23,536 nt of DNA from Proteobacteria bacterium UBA6921. GTDB lineage: Bacteria; Pseudomonadota; Gammaproteobacteria; SG8-11. A program made the translations under genes and the position numbers. Below, piece by piece: positions 23,096 to 23,536 of this stretch (its first letter is position 1; every line of letters starts with the position of its first letter). The notes below the pieces were generated by a model that saw only the letters and a list, made by a program, of their open reading frames with translations, ran no database searches and was not told the origin of the DNA. The stretch is taken from assembly GCA_002450895.1 (NCBI GenBank), contig DKAR01000168.1:57417-80952 (forward strand), written 5' to 3'.

Positions 23096-23536
23096 TTACT
23101 GACCCACCGCGATCGGAATCACCTTCTTCGCCGTTTCCTGATACTCCGCAATCTGATGGAAGTTCAGGTAGCGATATACGTCCTCTGCCATCGGCTCCAC
23201 GCTGCGCATCGCATCGCGATACTCCTGCACCGTCGGCAGACGACCAAGCTTGGCGGTAATCGCTGAGACTTCCGCGGATCCCAGAAAGACGTTCGCATCT
23301 TTGCCCATGCGGTTCGGGAAATTGCGCGTGGCCGTCGCAACGACTGTCGCGCCGTCTGCCGTGCGTGCCTGGTTGCCCATGCACAAGGAGCATCCCGGCA
23401 CTTCGGTGCGCGCACCGGCCTGACCGAAGATTGAATAGTACCCTTCCTCGGTGAGCTGGCGCTGATCCATGCGCGTCGGCGGAACTATCCACAACACGGT
23501 CGGCACCCGTCCGGATTTGTCGAGCACCTTGCCGGC
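23096..23536 (-). CDS. acnB: Aconitate hydratase B, C-terminal part (runs off the window)
   Basis: The last 146 residues of AcnB, the TCA-cycle enzyme that interconverts citrate and isocitrate through cis-aconitate; some AcnB enzymes also act on 2-methylcitrate. Visible motifs are PGCSLCMGNQAR, with two of the three 4Fe-4S cluster cysteines, NFPNRMGKDANVFLGSAEV, GRLPTVQEY and the C-terminal VYRYLNFHQIAEYQ. The TAA is at 23098-23096. The frame is open to the window edge, so about five sixths of the gene lies outside. The end matches full-length AcnB, so this is not a truncated gene. Confidence 0.95.
   Translation of the reverse strand, partial: AGKVLDKSGRVPTVLWIVPPTRMDQRQLTEEGYYSIFGQAGARTEVPGCSLCMGNQARTADGATVVATATRNFPNRMGKDANVFLGSAEVSAITAKLGRLPTVQEYRDAMRSVEPMAEDVYRYLNFHQIAEYQETAKKVIPIAVGQ

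Overview
The window looks like chromosomal DNA of a gammaproteobacterium of moderate to high GC. gltX, tRNA-Ala(GGC) and an AcnB-type aconitase C-terminus are proteobacterial housekeeping genes. The mix of two-component and c-di-GMP genes with an archaic (Csu-like) chaperone-usher pilus would suit a Xanthomonadales, Nevskiales or Steroidobacter-like lineage. That placement is inference from gene content; no 16S or other marker is present. I see no phage, transposase, integrase or CRISPR.

Layout. (1) 1-1627: tRNA-Ala with a near-consensus promoter, then gltX, both on the minus strand. (2) 1875-4486, plus strand: a small DUF2892-like membrane protein whose stop overlaps the start of a hybrid histidine kinase (TM-HAMP-HisKA-HATPase-REC-Hpt). 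(3) 9523-4511, minus strand: a three-gene signalling operon made of an OmpR-family regulator, a CHASE-PAS histidine kinase and a REC-Hpt-REC-REC-GGDEF protein. (4) 14437-9774, minus strand: a pilus locus of major SCPU pilin, PapD-like chaperone, usher, short SCPU subunit and a second pilin that is a paralogue of the first. (5) 15766-14768, minus strand: a secreted protein with a duplicated beta-rich domain and a long structured leader. (6) 16050-19643, plus strand: a Cys/Met-metabolism PLP enzyme with an unusual N-terminal extension, a GAF-HD-GYP c-di-GMP phosphodiesterase and a DUF3592 membrane protein. (7) 19656-22224: a small CxxC protein, an archaeal-type fructose-1,6-bisphosphate aldolase/phosphatase, a CPXCG zinc-ribbon protein and a secreted Gly/Ala-rich protein with six C-x4-C repeats. 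(8) 22225-23536: an AT-rich gap, a STAS-domain protein and the 3' end of acnB.

How it may work together (inference). The strongest non-obvious signal is a minus-strand direct-repeat motif, GGTTACAT-N-CCGTTACA. It is nearly identical upstream of the second pilin and of the secreted duplicated-domain protein, with weaker copies upstream of the major pilin and of the OmpR-family regulator. Tandem hexamers 10 bp apart are the usual shape of an OmpR-family operator. The window may therefore hold one circuit in which the regulator/kinase pair controls the pilus and a secreted surface protein, while the co-transcribed GGDEF protein, and perhaps the HD-GYP protein, set c-di-GMP. This has not been tested.
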